From contig NZ_JANFNS010000006.1 of the NCBI RefSeq assembly GCF_024436065.1, forward strand, positions 65,031 to 129,030: a stretch of 64,000 nt of DNA. Direction: 5' to 3'. This document shows positions 53,633 to 62,974 of the stretch, piece by piece (position 1 is the first letter of the stretch; each line of letters starts with the position of its first letter). The translations under genes and the position numbers were made by a program. Below the pieces are notes generated by a model. The model was not told the origin of the DNA and ran no database searches. It saw only the letters and a program-made list of their open reading frames with translations. Origin of the DNA: Saccharibacillus sp. JS10. GTDB taxonomy: Bacteria; Bacillota; Bacilli; Paenibacillales; Paenibacillaceae.

Positions 53633-54047
53633 CTTGAAAACCGCCTACTTTCTTCGCTTTTTTTAATCTTCTGTTTCGAATGCGTTTTCGAATAAAACAC
53701 TATGAAAAGTTGCTGGAAAAATCAATATAAAACTTTTGTTTTTTCAAAAATATGGTATCATCAAAAACAAAGAAGGTTCAGTCATCTCTGATTTTCTTCC
53801 TCGGTTTCCACTTATTTTTCCGGATTTTTAAATTTAATTCCTTTTTCTTCGCAAATCCTGTTTTTAAACGATTCCAAAGCTCTTACTAAGGTTAAAGATG
53901 TTTATGTGGTTTTTCTCTGTCTCGCTTTTTGAACAACCGTTTTCGATCTTGGCAACCCGCAACGGTCCCAATTGAGGACATGACACATTTGCGGACACCG
54001 TTCCGCCACGAGTATAACCGCACATATTGCCGAGGAGGTTCGTCTGA
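53633..54047. other. Leader and promoter region of the glg genes
   Basis: This 415-base AT-rich stretch contains an extended -10 promoter (53734-53761) that gives a leader of about 280 bases. Near its end GCGGACACCGTTCCGC forms a short hairpin, and GAGGAGG provides the glgC ribosome site. No gene or known riboswitch is recognised, but the leader length leaves room for regulation. Confidence 0.5.
53734..53761 (+). promoter_or_regulatory. Extended -10 promoter of the glg locus
   Basis: TTTTGT (53734-53739), 16 bases, TATCAT (53756-53761) preceded by TGG, giving the TGn extension. Confidence 0.5.
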
Positions 54048-55190
54048 ATGAAGAAAAAAGAAATGATCGCAATGCTGCTAGCCGGCGGACAGGGAAAGAG
54101 ATTGAAAGGATTGACGAAATCTCTTGCCAAACCTGCTGTTTATTTCGGAGGAACGTATCGGATTATCGATTTTCCGTTGAGTAACTGCACAAATTCCGGA
54201 ATTGACACTGTAGGCGTACTTACTCAATATGAACCTCTTGTTCTTCATTCTTACATAGGAGTCGGAAGTGATTGGGATATGGATCGCAAAAACGGCGGCG
54301 TGTTCGTTTTGCCACCCCATGAACGCGAAGACGGAAGTAGTTGGTACCGCGGAACCGCAGATGCCATCTCGCGAAATCTTAAATTTATCGACCAATACGA
54401 TCCTGAGCATTTGCTCGTCTTATCGGGCGATCATGTTTATAAAATGGATTACACGAAATTGCTGGATTACCACAAGGAAAAAGGCGCGGACTGCACGATT
54501 TCCGTTATTAACGTTACGCTTGAAGAAGCTCCAAGCTTCGGCATGATTAATACACATGAAGATTTGAAGATTTATGAATTTGACGAAAAACCGAAAGAGC
54601 CAAAAAGCACGTTGGCTTCGATGGGTGTATATATTTTCAAATGGGACGTTCTACGCAAATATCTGGTCGAAGACATCGATAAGCCGGATTCCGAATCGGC
54701 ACACGACTTCGGTAAAGACATCGTTCCTAAAATGCTTGCCGACGAATTGGCGCTTTACGCGTATCCATTCGAAGGCTACTGGCGCGACGTAGGTACGATT
54801 CCAAGTCTGTGGGAAGCCAATATGGATCTGCTCAAAGATGATCCTGAATTGAACTTGAACGACCCGGAATGGCGCATTTATACGCGTAATCCGAACGAGC
54901 CGGCTCAATATATTTCGCCTGATGCGAAATTGAAAAACTGCATGGTCAACGAAGGTTGCTCGGTGCACGGCGAAGTCGACCGTTCCGTCTTGTTCTACGG
55001 CGTTGAAGTCGGCGAAGGCAGCGTTATTACCGAATCGGTCATTATGCCAGAAGTCAAAATCGGCAAAAACGTCCGTATCCACCGCGCAATCGTCGATCAA
55101 GGCAAAGTCATTCCCGACAATACCGTCATCGGCGCAGACCGCGAAGACGATAATGAGATCTTGCTAATTAACGGTGATTCGCCTTACTGA
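54048..55190 (+). CDS. glgC: Glucose-1-phosphate adenylyltransferase (ADP-glucose pyrophosphorylase)
   Basis: This 380-residue enzyme makes ADP-glucose from glucose-1-phosphate and ATP, the committing step of glycogen synthesis. The nucleotide loop [16 protein letters not shown] is at residues 7-22, then [16 protein letters not shown], the catalytic Asp in [11 protein letters not shown] near 130, DEKPKEPKS near 180, and a left-handed beta-helix C-domain. In Bacillus GlgC is catalytic and GlgD enhances it. It ends in GDSPY-TGA; the same residues recur in frame 54 bases downstream, see 55174-55242. The ATG follows GAGGAGG. Confidence 0.95.
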   Translation: MKKKEMIAMLLAGGQGKRLKGLTKSLAKPAVYFGGTYRIIDFPLSNCTNSGIDTVGVLTQYEPLVLHSYIGVGSDWDMDRKNGGVFVLPPHEREDGSSWYRGTADAISRNLKFIDQYDPEHLLVLSGDHVYKMDYTKLLDYHKEKGADCTISVINVTLEEAPSFGMINTHEDLKIYEFDEKPKEPKSTLASMGVYIFKWDVLRKYLVEDIDKPDSESAHDFGKDIVPKMLADELALYAYPFEGYWRDVGTIPSLWEANMDLLKDDPELNLNDPEWRIYTRNPNEPAQYISPDAKLKNCMVNEGCSVHGEVDRSVLFYGVEVGEGSVITESVIMPEVKIGKNVRIHRAIVDQGKVIPDNTVIGADREDDNEILLINGDSPY

Positions 55191-55242
55191 CGAGATCCGA
55201 GTCAGCGGTGTGACCCAATCACCGAAAGTGATTCGCCTTACT
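55174..55242 (+). repeat. 15-bp direct repeat duplicating the glgC 3' end in frame
   Basis: GTGATTCGCCTTACT occurs at 55174-55188 (last codons of glgC, running into TGA) and at 55228-55242. The spacing is 54 bases, a multiple of three, so the second copy reads S-DSPY-TAA in the glgC frame. Reading past TGA would add 17 residues ending in the same DSPY. Confidence 0.8.
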
Positions 55243-55522
55243 AAACAAGCACCACCCCTACAATTTTGAACGTACTATCTTCACCCCATAAATACCAAAG
55301 CTCGAAAATCCTTCTTCTTCGTTCGTAGTCAGCGGAGGAAGAAATTCAGATCAAAACGCCTTTGAACTCGGAAAGCTACTTCCTGCATCGTCTTACATCT
55401 TTCCGAGTGAAACAGCGTTTTAATCGAATTTCTCTCGCAGCGCCTCGACAAACGAAAGGTAAAAAGGGTTTTGCCGAGCCGACACACGCATCACAACACA
55501 GCATACAAGGGACGGTGGAACC
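55191..55522. other. Spacer between glgC and glgD
   Basis: This 332-base spacer is longer than usual for co-transcribed glg genes. It holds the in-frame repeat of the glgC end, no clear terminator, and a GGGACGG ribosome site before glgD. I see no promoter I would defend. Confidence 0.5.
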
Positions 55523-56626
55523 ATGAAACTCATGGGTGTAATCAATTTGGACCACGAACTGGACCAATTAAACGAGCTGACGTATTTCCGGGCAGGCGCG
55601 GCGGTTCCTTTCGCGGGACGTTACCGTCTGATCGACTTTGCGTTATCGAATATGATGAGCGCAGGCGTGCAAGATATCGCATTGTTTGTACGCCGTAAAT
55701 ATCGTTCGCTACTTGACCATCTGGGCGAAGGTCGTCCGTGGGATCTCGACCGTAAACGCGGCGGATTGTTCATTTTGCCTCCGGATTGGAACGATCCAAC
55801 CGATATTTCGGCAGGCGATCTACAACACATGCACAATAACCGTGACTTTTTCGCACGGAGTACCGGTGAATATGTCGTGCATTCCGGAAGCCAGCATTTA
55901 TCCAAAGTAGATTTTCAAGATCTCGCAGAAAAACATAAAGCTTCGGGAGCAGACGTAACCGTCGTTTACAAACGCGTTGATCTGCTGGAACCCGAACATG
56001 ATGCTTGTTTCCGCGTAGATCTCGGTGAAGACGGCTTTGTTAGCGGAATTCATAACGAAAAAGGCCACCATAATATTTATATCGAACTATTTATTATGGA
56101 AAAAGGTCTGTACCTCCAACAAATGGAATACTGCATCGCACACGGCGACAGTTACTTTTTCCGTGACGCGATTCTGCGTAACCCAAGCGGTCTGAAAATT
56201 GGCGGTTACGAATATACAGGTTATCATGCGGTGATCAACTCGATCCAAAGCTATTACAAAAATAGCTTGGAACTGTTGGACCCAGAGAAGTATAAGCAGT
56301 TGTTCTCACCGGAAATGCCGGTACACACCAAAATTAAGTATGAAGCGCCAACCAAATACCTTGAAGGTGCGGATGTGAAAAATTCGCTCGTCGCAAACGG
56401 CTGCCAGATCGCAGGCGAAGTCGAAGGTAGCGTTCTTTTCCGTGGTGTCAAAGTGGAAAAAGGAGCGAAAGTCATCAATTCGATCATCATGCAGAAATGC
56501 GTGATCGAAGCGGGTGCGATCGTAGAGAACGTAATTCTCGATAAAGACGTCTTGTTAACCGAAAATCGTACACTCGTTGGCGATTCGCGCAAACCTTATG
56601 TCATTGCCAAACGTAGCGTGTTGTAA
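55523..56626 (+). CDS. glgD: Glucose-1-phosphate adenylyltransferase regulatory subunit GlgD
   Basis: This 367-residue paralogue of GlgC forms the heterotetramer in Bacillales and boosts GlgC activity. The N-terminus MGVINLDHELDQLNELTYFR is typical of GlgD, and the GlgC nucleotide loop (LAGGxGxRL) is lacking, in line with a non-catalytic role. YRLIDFALSNMMSAG and the beta-helix C-domain (NSLVANGCQIAGEVEGSVLFRG) are conserved. The ribosome site is weak (GGGACGG). It is followed by a strong terminator. Confidence 0.92.
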   Translation: MKLMGVINLDHELDQLNELTYFRAGAAVPFAGRYRLIDFALSNMMSAGVQDIALFVRRKYRSLLDHLGEGRPWDLDRKRGGLFILPPDWNDPTDISAGDLQHMHNNRDFFARSTGEYVVHSGSQHLSKVDFQDLAEKHKASGADVTVVYKRVDLLEPEHDACFRVDLGEDGFVSGIHNEKGHHNIYIELFIMEKGLYLQQMEYCIAHGDSYFFRDAILRNPSGLKIGGYEYTGYHAVINSIQSYYKNSLELLDPEKYKQLFSPEMPVHTKIKYEAPTKYLEGADVKNSLVANGCQIAGEVEGSVLFRGVKVEKGAKVINSIIMQKCVIEAGAIVENVILDKDVLLTENRTLVGDSRKPYVIAKRSVL

Positions 56627-56692
56627 AATTTCGACATCAATCGTCAAAAAAAGGGTTTAACAATTTTATATTTTTGCCGATATATAGGGCAA

Positions 56693-56746
56693 GCCGTAGG
56701 TCTTCCAGACCGTATTTCTTCGGAATACGGTTGTGGAAGGCTTTTT
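56693..56746 (+). terminator. Terminator of glgD
   Basis: GTCTTCCA pairs with TGGAAGGC and an inner CCGTATT/AATACGG stem tops it, followed by TTTTTT. Confidence 0.85.
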
Positions 56747-56753
56747 TGGTTCC

Positions 56754-56762
56754 TGTTATAAT
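56754..56762 (+). promoter_or_regulatory. Extended -10 promoter of glgP
   Basis: TGTTATAAT has a perfect TATAAT (56757-56762) with TGn extension; the -35 is poor. It lies just after the glgD terminator, so glgP is transcribed separately. Confidence 0.6.
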
Positions 56763-56860
56763 CTAAGCGTTCATCTCAAAACTCAGTCATGTAGAGAAAC
56801 CATACTTTATTCGTCCGTCGTCGAATGCGGAATTTGACGAAACGGGGAAGGGGCTCACTT

Positions 56861-59320
56861 ATGTTCACTAATAAAGAGAATTTCAAACAAGAATTTAAAC
56901 AGCGTTTGATCGGAAAAACCGGTCGTCAAATGCACGAAGTTACCGAAGACGATGTTTATGCCGCGCTCGGCAGCATGATTCGAGAGCGAATTGGTAGCGA
57001 TTGGGCTGCCACTAACCGCGCTTATACCGAACAAGGTGAGCGCCAAGTGTATTACTTTTCTATGGAATTTTTGATTGGACGTCTGCTTGGCAATAACTTG
57101 TTGAATTTGGGTGTATTGGACACTGTTCGAGAAGGGCTTGGCGAACTCGGATGGGATCTTGAAGACATTGAAGAATATGAAGCAGATGCAGGTCTCGGGA
57201 ATGGCGGTCTAGGTCGACTAGCTGCTTGTTTCCTCGATTCGTTGGCATCTTTGGGATATGCAGGGCACGGAAACGGAATTCGGTATAAATACGGATTGTT
57301 CGAGCAAAAAATTATCGACGGCCATCAAGTCGAGTTGCCCGACTATTGGTTGCAAAAAGGCAACGTATGGGAAGTACGCCGCGATGATAAAAAAGTAAAC
57401 GTTCAATTTTGGGGCAACGTTGAATCGCATGAAGTGAATGGACGCCTTGTATACGAAACGCAAAACAGCGAGACGGTCTGGGCAGTTCCTTATGATGTAC
57501 CGGTAGTCGGTTATGAAAATTCCGCGGTGAATACGCTGCGTCTATGGAGCGCCGAATCGGCAGCTAATCCAGCTCGTGATTTTGGCGGCGCAGGAAGCAA
57601 CTACTATAACTTCTTGGATTACAAACGTTCGGTCGAGACCGTATCCGAATTTTTGTATCCGGACGATTCGAATTACGAAGGTAAACTGCTGCGTCTGAAG
57701 CAAGAATATTTCTTGTGTTCAGCAGGTGTGCAAAGCGTAATTCGCACTTTCGACAAATTGCATTTGCCGTATACCCAATTGGCAGAACGCGTGGCAATCC
57801 ATATTAACGATACCCATCCGACGCTGGTGATTCCAGAACTGATGCGTATTTTGATGGATGAAAAAGGTTTTGGCTGGGAAGAAGCATGGGATATCGTATC
57901 GCATACGGTTTCGTACACAAACCATACGATTTTGAGCGAAGCTCTCGAAATGTGGCCTGAGCAAATGATTCGCGAATTGCTGCCACGCGTCTATATGATT
58001 ATCGAAGAATTGAACGCTCGCTTCTGCGGAATGTTACTGAAACAATATCCAGGTGACCAAGATCGGGTATCGCGTATGGCGATCATCGAAAGCGGTCAAG
58101 TGAAAATGGCGCATTTGGCGATTTACGGTAGTTATAGCGTCAATGGCGTAGCGGCGCTGCATACCGATATTCTTAAAAATCGCGAAATGAAAGATTTTTA
58201 CGAGCTATATCCAGACCGCTTTAACAATAAAACAAACGGAATCACACATCGCCGCTGGCTGATGCACGCCAATCCGGATTTGGAAAATGTGATCGATCAT
58301 ACAATCGGTACAGCTTGGAAAAAGCAGCCGGATCAACTGAACGAGTTGTTGAAGTATGCAAATGACGCGGTGGTTCAAGATAAAATTCGTCATGTAAAAT
58401 TGAAAAACAAAGAACGTCTGGCTTCGTATATTTATAAAAAACACGGCGTTTCGGTCGATACAAATTCGATCTTCGATGTGCAAGTAAAACGACTTCATGC
58501 GTATAAACGTCAATTGCTGAACGCTCTGCATATCATGGATCTATACAACCGAATCAAAGAAGAACCGTCGCTTGAGATCACACCGCGAACTTTCATTTTC
58601 GGTGCCAAAGCGGCTCCAGGGTATTATATGGCGAAGCAGATCATCAAGCTGATCAATAATATCGCGCAGACCGTCAACAATGATCCGCAAACGAAAGATC
58701 GGTTGAACGTATTCTTTTTGGAAAACTATTCGGTGTCGCTGGCTGAAAAGATCGTTCCGGCAGCCGATGTCAGCGAGCAGATTTCTACAGCGGGTAAAGA
58801 AGCGTCCGGTACAGGCAATATGAAACTGATGATGAACGGTGCGCTGACTGTGGGTACGCTGGATGGAGCCAATGTCGAGATGTACGAATCGCTTGGCGAC
58901 GAAGGCATGTATCTGTTCGGTCTGCGTATCGAAGAAGTCGAAAAATATTACCGTGAAGGCGGCTACTCGGCGCAAGCGATCTATAATAGCGATGAGCGAG
59001 TGAAAAAGGTACTGGATCAGTTGATCCAACCGGGACCTTTCTGTCAAAACGGACAAAGTTTCGATCCGATCTATCATTCGCTGCTCAGTCACAATGATGA
59101 GTACTTCGTATTGAGAGACTTTGCAAGCTATGCCGATGCTCAAACGCAAATCGGTCTGGATTATCAAGATTCGAAGTTGTGGACATCCAAATCGATTCTG
59201 AACATCGCGAAGTCCGGACGTTTTGCTGGAGATCGTACGATTAAAGAATACGCTACGGAGATTTGGGGCGTGAACCCAGCCAATATGGCTTCGCGTTCAG
59301 GTCTGCAAGGGAATCACTAA
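56861..59320 (+). CDS. glgP: Glycogen/starch/alpha-glucan phosphorylase
   Basis: This 819-residue PLP enzyme releases glucose-1-phosphate from glycogen chain ends. It has YYFSMEFLIGRLLGNNLLNLG near 65, DAGLGNGGLGRLAACFLDSLA near 110-130, HINDTHPTLVIPELMRIL near 310, and the PLP Lys in EASGTGNMKLMMNGALTVGTLDGANVEM near 650. A glucan-binding region KRLHAYKRQLLN is present. No N-terminal phospho-site extension exists, as usual in bacteria. The ATG at 56861 follows GGAAGGGG; the open frame begins earlier without a site. It follows glgD with its own promoter. Confidence 0.95.
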   Translation: MFTNKENFKQEFKQRLIGKTGRQMHEVTEDDVYAALGSMIRERIGSDWAATNRAYTEQGERQVYYFSMEFLIGRLLGNNLLNLGVLDTVREGLGELGWDLEDIEEYEADAGLGNGGLGRLAACFLDSLASLGYAGHGNGIRYKYGLFEQKIIDGHQVELPDYWLQKGNVWEVRRDDKKVNVQFWGNVESHEVNGRLVYETQNSETVWAVPYDVPVVGYENSAVNTLRLWSAESAANPARDFGGAGSNYYNFLDYKRSVETVSEFLYPDDSNYEGKLLRLKQEYFLCSAGVQSVIRTFDKLHLPYTQLAERVAIHINDTHPTLVIPELMRILMDEKGFGWEEAWDIVSHTVSYTNHTILSEALEMWPEQMIRELLPRVYMIIEELNARFCGMLLKQYPGDQDRVSRMAIIESGQVKMAHLAIYGSYSVNGVAALHTDILKNREMKDFYELYPDRFNNKTNGITHRRWLMHANPDLENVIDHTIGTAWKKQPDQLNELLKYANDAVVQDKIRHVKLKNKERLASYIYKKHGVSVDTNSIFDVQVKRLHAYKRQLLNALHIMDLYNRIKEEPSLEITPRTFIFGAKAAPGYYMAKQIIKLINNIAQTVNNDPQTKDRLNVFFLENYSVSLAEKIVPAADVSEQISTAGKEASGTGNMKLMMNGALTVGTLDGANVEMYESLGDEGMYLFGLRIEEVEKYYREGGYSAQAIYNSDERVKKVLDQLIQPGPFCQNGQSFDPIYHSLLSHNDEYFVLRDFASYADAQTQIGLDYQDSKLWTSKSILNIAKSGRFAGDRTIKEYATEIWGVNPANMASRSGLQGNH

Positions 59321-59340
59321 TTACAAATTTCAGTGTTCTA

Positions 59341-59366
59341 GCCGCTCCTAACAGAGCGGCTTTTTA
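59341..59366 (+). terminator. Terminator of glgP
   Basis: GCCGCTC pairs perfectly with GAGCGGC around CTAACA, then TTTTT. Confidence 0.88.
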
Positions 59367-59569
59367 TATTCAAAAAGTTACTTTTCAAGACAAGAAATAA
59401 ACAATCTGAAGATTAAAAGGATTGATCTTTTTCAAAACGAAGCCTCTTTTACTTATTTGTTCAGAAATTTTAGCAAAAACTTGCTTTTTCCAGCAGGAGT
59501 TTATGAAAGCCCGCCGAATGATATAGGGTATCATCCTGGCTTGAATATGTTCACAAAGGAGCGACCCTA

Positions 59570-60103
59570 ATGAAGATCAGATTCGCTACACCGGAAGATG
59601 CTGCCGGAATCGCGCAAGTTCATGTCGATAGCTGGAAAACGACGTATAAAGGGATCGTCTCCGATATTTACTTGGATAATCTATCTGTGCAGGAACGCCG
59701 AACGAAATGGCAAAAGCGTCTACAAGACCCGGAGCCTGGCGAAGGGGTCATGGTTGCCGAAAATGATCGCGGGCAAATCTGCGGATTTCTGGATTACGGG
59801 GTAGATCGGGAAAGCGGAAAAGTCCATGAAGCCGAATTATATGCGGTGTATCTGCTGCAAAGTGAACAGCGCAAAGGAATCGGACGTCAGATGGTTGATC
59901 GCATGTTAAGCGAGCTTCAAGCACGTGAATACCGTTCGCTAATGATCTGGGTATTGGAACAAAATCCAGCAATCGCTTTTTATCAACGGTTAGGCGGGAA
60001 AGAAGTGGATCGCAAAGAAATTCAGATCGGCGATGAACGCTTCACAGAAATTGCATTAAGCTGGCAAGACATCACTGCATTAAAAATTCAAAAAGAAGAT
60101 TGA
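59570..60103 (+). CDS. GNAT N-acetyltransferase
   Basis: This 177-residue protein starts MKIRFATPEDAAGIAQVHVDSWKTTY, the typical GNAT N-terminus with a VHVDSW/TY pattern found in amine acetyltransferases, and has motif A near 95-115 (YLLQSEQRKGIGRQMVDRMLSEL). The end ERFTEIALSWQD fits the family. The substrate is unknown. The gene is followed nine bases later by the GGDEF gene, so the two are probably co-transcribed. AAAGGAGCG precedes the ATG. Confidence 0.87.
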   Translation: MKIRFATPEDAAGIAQVHVDSWKTTYKGIVSDIYLDNLSVQERRTKWQKRLQDPEPGEGVMVAENDRGQICGFLDYGVDRESGKVHEAELYAVYLLQSEQRKGIGRQMVDRMLSELQAREYRSLMIWVLEQNPAIAFYQRLGGKEVDRKEIQIGDERFTEIALSWQDITALKIQKED

Positions 60104-60112
60104 GGCTCTCTG

Positions 60113-61294
60113 ATGAATCTACATTTGGACCCGCAAACCATCTACGTTTCGTTAATTTGTGGACATGTGCTGACGATCTTGCTGTTAAGCGCTTATCGTC
60201 GAAGTGAAATTCGGGACGCTTCAATCTCTTTCTTTTTTACCGCTAAATTAATACAAGCTGTGGCGTGGTCGTTAATGGTTCTGAAAGGGAACTTTAACGA
60301 TCTCGTCGTTCTTTCGTTATCGAATACGTTATTGTTTATCGGGATCGCTTTTGAAGCGGCAGCTTTACTCAAGTTACAAGACGTTTTGACTCTCCGTATG
60401 CAAAAAATCGGAATTGCGATGACGATCTTGGCAATCGTATGCTTTAACTCGATTCTTTTTGGACATAATGATGAAATGATCCGTATAGCTGTAGCCTCTT
60501 TTTTCGCCGCGTTATTTATTACTCCGCCTGCACTTCGTCTGCTCTATCAAAAAAAATCTTCTACGCTTCGAAAAGTTATGGGAAGTGTGTATACGTTGCT
60601 TGCGATCGCTTTATTGATTCGTACATTCGGCGCTTTGAGCATAGATACGTTTAACGGATTGCTTGCTTCTCGCGTCACGCATGACTTATTTTCGATCTGT
60701 GCGTACATGACGATGATTCTGACCAATACCGGTTTTGTGTTACTCGCGAAGCAAAAATCGGATGAAGATTTATTTCGCTTGGCGAGTCTTGACGATCTAA
60801 CGCAGATCTGGAATCGCCGTACTTTTGTGCTCAAATCCGAGATTATGCTGGATCAACATGCCAAACGGCAGCTTCCGGTTTCTTTTTTGTTATTCGATAT
60901 TGATGGGTTCAAAGGAATCAACGATCAATACGGGCATGATATCGGAGATCGGGTACTTCGGGAAATGAGCGTGATCGTCTCGCAGCAATTAGGGACCAAT
61001 GATTTATTCGGTCGTTATGGCGGCGATGAATTTGCCATTATATTGCCGGGGTATTCGATTCCTGAATCAACGTTGCTTGCGGAGCGTATTCGTGTAGCCG
61101 TCGAAGGAACGTATACGCTAAGTATTGGCGCACTGACTTTTGTTCCTCAACATCGTTCGCAGCTGGATCGTGTATATAAAAGTTGCGACCTTGCTCTATA
61201 TGATGCCAAAAGGGAAGGACGGAATACGATACGGCGCGCTGAACGTTATTTTGAAAAGCCTTTAACCGAAGAAATCGATTATGTTCGGATTTGA
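60113..61294 (+). CDS. Membrane-bound diguanylate cyclase (GGDEF domain)
   Basis: This 393-residue protein has about six or seven N-terminal membrane helices (1-215), then a GGDEF domain (about 225-385): DDLTQIWNRRTF, FDIDGFKGINDQYGHDIGDRVL and the intact signature RYGGDEFAI near 301-309. No EAL domain is present, and the RxxD I-site five residues before GGDEF appears absent (SQQLGTND). It should make c-di-GMP in response to an unknown signal at the membrane. It is probably translated with the upstream GNAT gene (nine-base gap, GAGG). Confidence 0.9.
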   Translation: MNLHLDPQTIYVSLICGHVLTILLLSAYRRSEIRDASISFFFTAKLIQAVAWSLMVLKGNFNDLVVLSLSNTLLFIGIAFEAAALLKLQDVLTLRMQKIGIAMTILAIVCFNSILFGHNDEMIRIAVASFFAALFITPPALRLLYQKKSSTLRKVMGSVYTLLAIALLIRTFGALSIDTFNGLLASRVTHDLFSICAYMTMILTNTGFVLLAKQKSDEDLFRLASLDDLTQIWNRRTFVLKSEIMLDQHAKRQLPVSFLLFDIDGFKGINDQYGHDIGDRVLREMSVIVSQQLGTNDLFGRYGGDEFAIILPGYSIPESTLLAERIRVAVEGTYTLSIGALTFVPQHRSQLDRVYKSCDLALYDAKREGRNTIRRAERYFEKPLTEEIDYVRI

Positions 61295-61445
61295 ATATAA
61301 AAAATTGAATAGGTGAAAACGGAAACTTTGAGAGCACATCATATAATTTTCAGGAAATTTCGTGAAAAGGGATGTATTTTCATTTCAGCCGTGCTAAGAT
61401 ACGTTTTGTTTTTAAATAAACAATGTATCGAAGGAGGGTGAAGAG

Positions 61446-62867
61446 ATGAAAACGAAAAACGGAAATGCTGCAACAAAGCTTCCGCTAGAGCGCGAGTTCA
61501 ATTTATTCCGGTTGACCTGGCCGATTTTTTTGGAAGTCTTTTTATTTATGTTAATGGGGATTACGGACACGATGATGTTGAGCGGCGTATCGGACAATGC
61601 GGTAGCGGCTGTTGGTGCAGCAAACCAAGTCATCTCGATCGCTATCCTCATACTTGAAGTCGTCGGTAACGGAGCGGCTATCGTTATCGCGCAATATTTG
61701 GGTGCACGGAATCATTATGAAGCCGCTAAAATTTCGGGTCTGTCGTTGACGCTGAACTTGATGCTCGGCGTAACGATGAGTGTGATTTTCTTAGGATTCG
61801 GGCACCACTTGATGGTTGCACTTAATCTTAGTGGTGAGATTCTCGTCTACGCGAAATCTTATATGCACATTGTAGGCGGAGCGATCTTCCTTCAAGCGCT
61901 GATCAATATGTTGTCTGCAACGATTCGTACGTATGGACAGACGAAACTTACGATGTTCGTGGCATTAGGCATGAACATTTTGAGCGTAGGCAGTGGATAT
62001 GTCTTGATCTTCGGTCATCTTGGATTCCCGGCGATGGGCGTAGAAGGAGCGGCAATCTCGACGGTTGCAAGCCGCGCTGTTGCTGCGGTCGTATTGGTCT
62101 GGATGTTGTATCAAGTGATGGAAGTTCGGATTCAATTGAAGTTTTACGTAAATTTGACACGTGAGTACGTCATGAAAATTTTGCGGATCGGGATTCCGTC
62201 TGCACTTGAGCAAATCACGTACCAATCCTGCCAAATGATCTTCTTTTTCTATGCGACTTTCCTTGGCGCTCAAGCGCTTGCGGCGCGTCAGTATGCAACG
62301 AACATCTCGATGTTCATTTATCTATTTGCTGTCGCCGTAGCGATCGGAACCGGGATTATCGTCGGTCGATTGGTCGGAGCAAATCGTAAAGAAGATGCGT
62401 ATCATCAAGTATGGAGTAGCGTCAAACGAGCGATTGTGATTACGGTCATCGTCGATCTGGTTGTTATTATTTTGCGTCATCCGTTAGTCGGTATTTTCAC
62501 CGACGACGTCGATGTAATTCGTATGGCGACGCAAGTGCTTGTTCTGAGTATTGTGCTGGAGACGGCGCGTACGTTCAATATGATCGTCATCGGTTCGCTG
62601 CGCGCAGCGGGAGATGCGAAGTTCCCGGTATATGTCGGTCTAATCTCGATGGTCGGCATCAGCTTGCCGCTCGGTTACGTCTTCGTCTTCCAAATGGATA
62701 TGGGACTGCCAGGTATTTGGCTGGCGATTGCAGTCGATGAATGGATTCGCGCGATCGTTATGACCTCACGTTGGAAAAGCCGGGTTTGGAAAAAACATTC
62801 GCTTGTTACTCATCACGAAGCGGATGCCAGCGAAGGATTAACGCCTCCGCCTGCGGCTTCGGTGTAA
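61446..62867 (+). CDS. MATE-family multidrug/cation exporter
   Basis: This 473-residue MATE transporter has 12 membrane helices in two symmetric halves: FRLTWPIFLEVFLFMLMGITDTMMLS in helix 1, AVGAANQVISIA, and MGVEGAAISTVASRA repeated in the second half as LGVMG-like PGIWLAIAVDEW. It exports cationic drugs or metabolites using Na+ or H+ gradients. GAAGGAGGG precedes the ATG. The tail after 455 is hydrophilic (HHEADASEGLTPPPA). It is monocistronic, ending at a terminator. Confidence 0.92.
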   Translation: MKTKNGNAATKLPLEREFNLFRLTWPIFLEVFLFMLMGITDTMMLSGVSDNAVAAVGAANQVISIAILILEVVGNGAAIVIAQYLGARNHYEAAKISGLSLTLNLMLGVTMSVIFLGFGHHLMVALNLSGEILVYAKSYMHIVGGAIFLQALINMLSATIRTYGQTKLTMFVALGMNILSVGSGYVLIFGHLGFPAMGVEGAAISTVASRAVAAVVLVWMLYQVMEVRIQLKFYVNLTREYVMKILRIGIPSALEQITYQSCQMIFFFYATFLGAQALAARQYATNISMFIYLFAVAVAIGTGIIVGRLVGANRKEDAYHQVWSSVKRAIVITVIVDLVVIILRHPLVGIFTDDVDVIRMATQVLVLSIVLETARTFNMIVIGSLRAAGDAKFPVYVGLISMVGISLPLGYVFVFQMDMGLPGIWLAIAVDEWIRAIVMTSRWKSRVWKKHSLVTHHEADASEGLTPPPAASV

Positions 62868-62908
62868 GTTGAACAGTTAGATTTTTATAAATACGAAACT
62901 TGTGTATA

Positions 62909-62957
62909 AAAAAGCCCACTTTCTCACCGGAATACCGGTTTGAAAGTGGGCTTTTTT
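62909..62957. terminator. Bidirectional terminator between MATE and fucosidase genes
   Basis: AAAAAAGCCCACTTTC pairs with GAAAGTGGGCTTTTTT and an inner ACCGG/CCGGT helix caps it. It serves the convergent genes. Confidence 0.93.
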
Positions 62958-62974
62958 AGGCAATTTAAAAGGGA

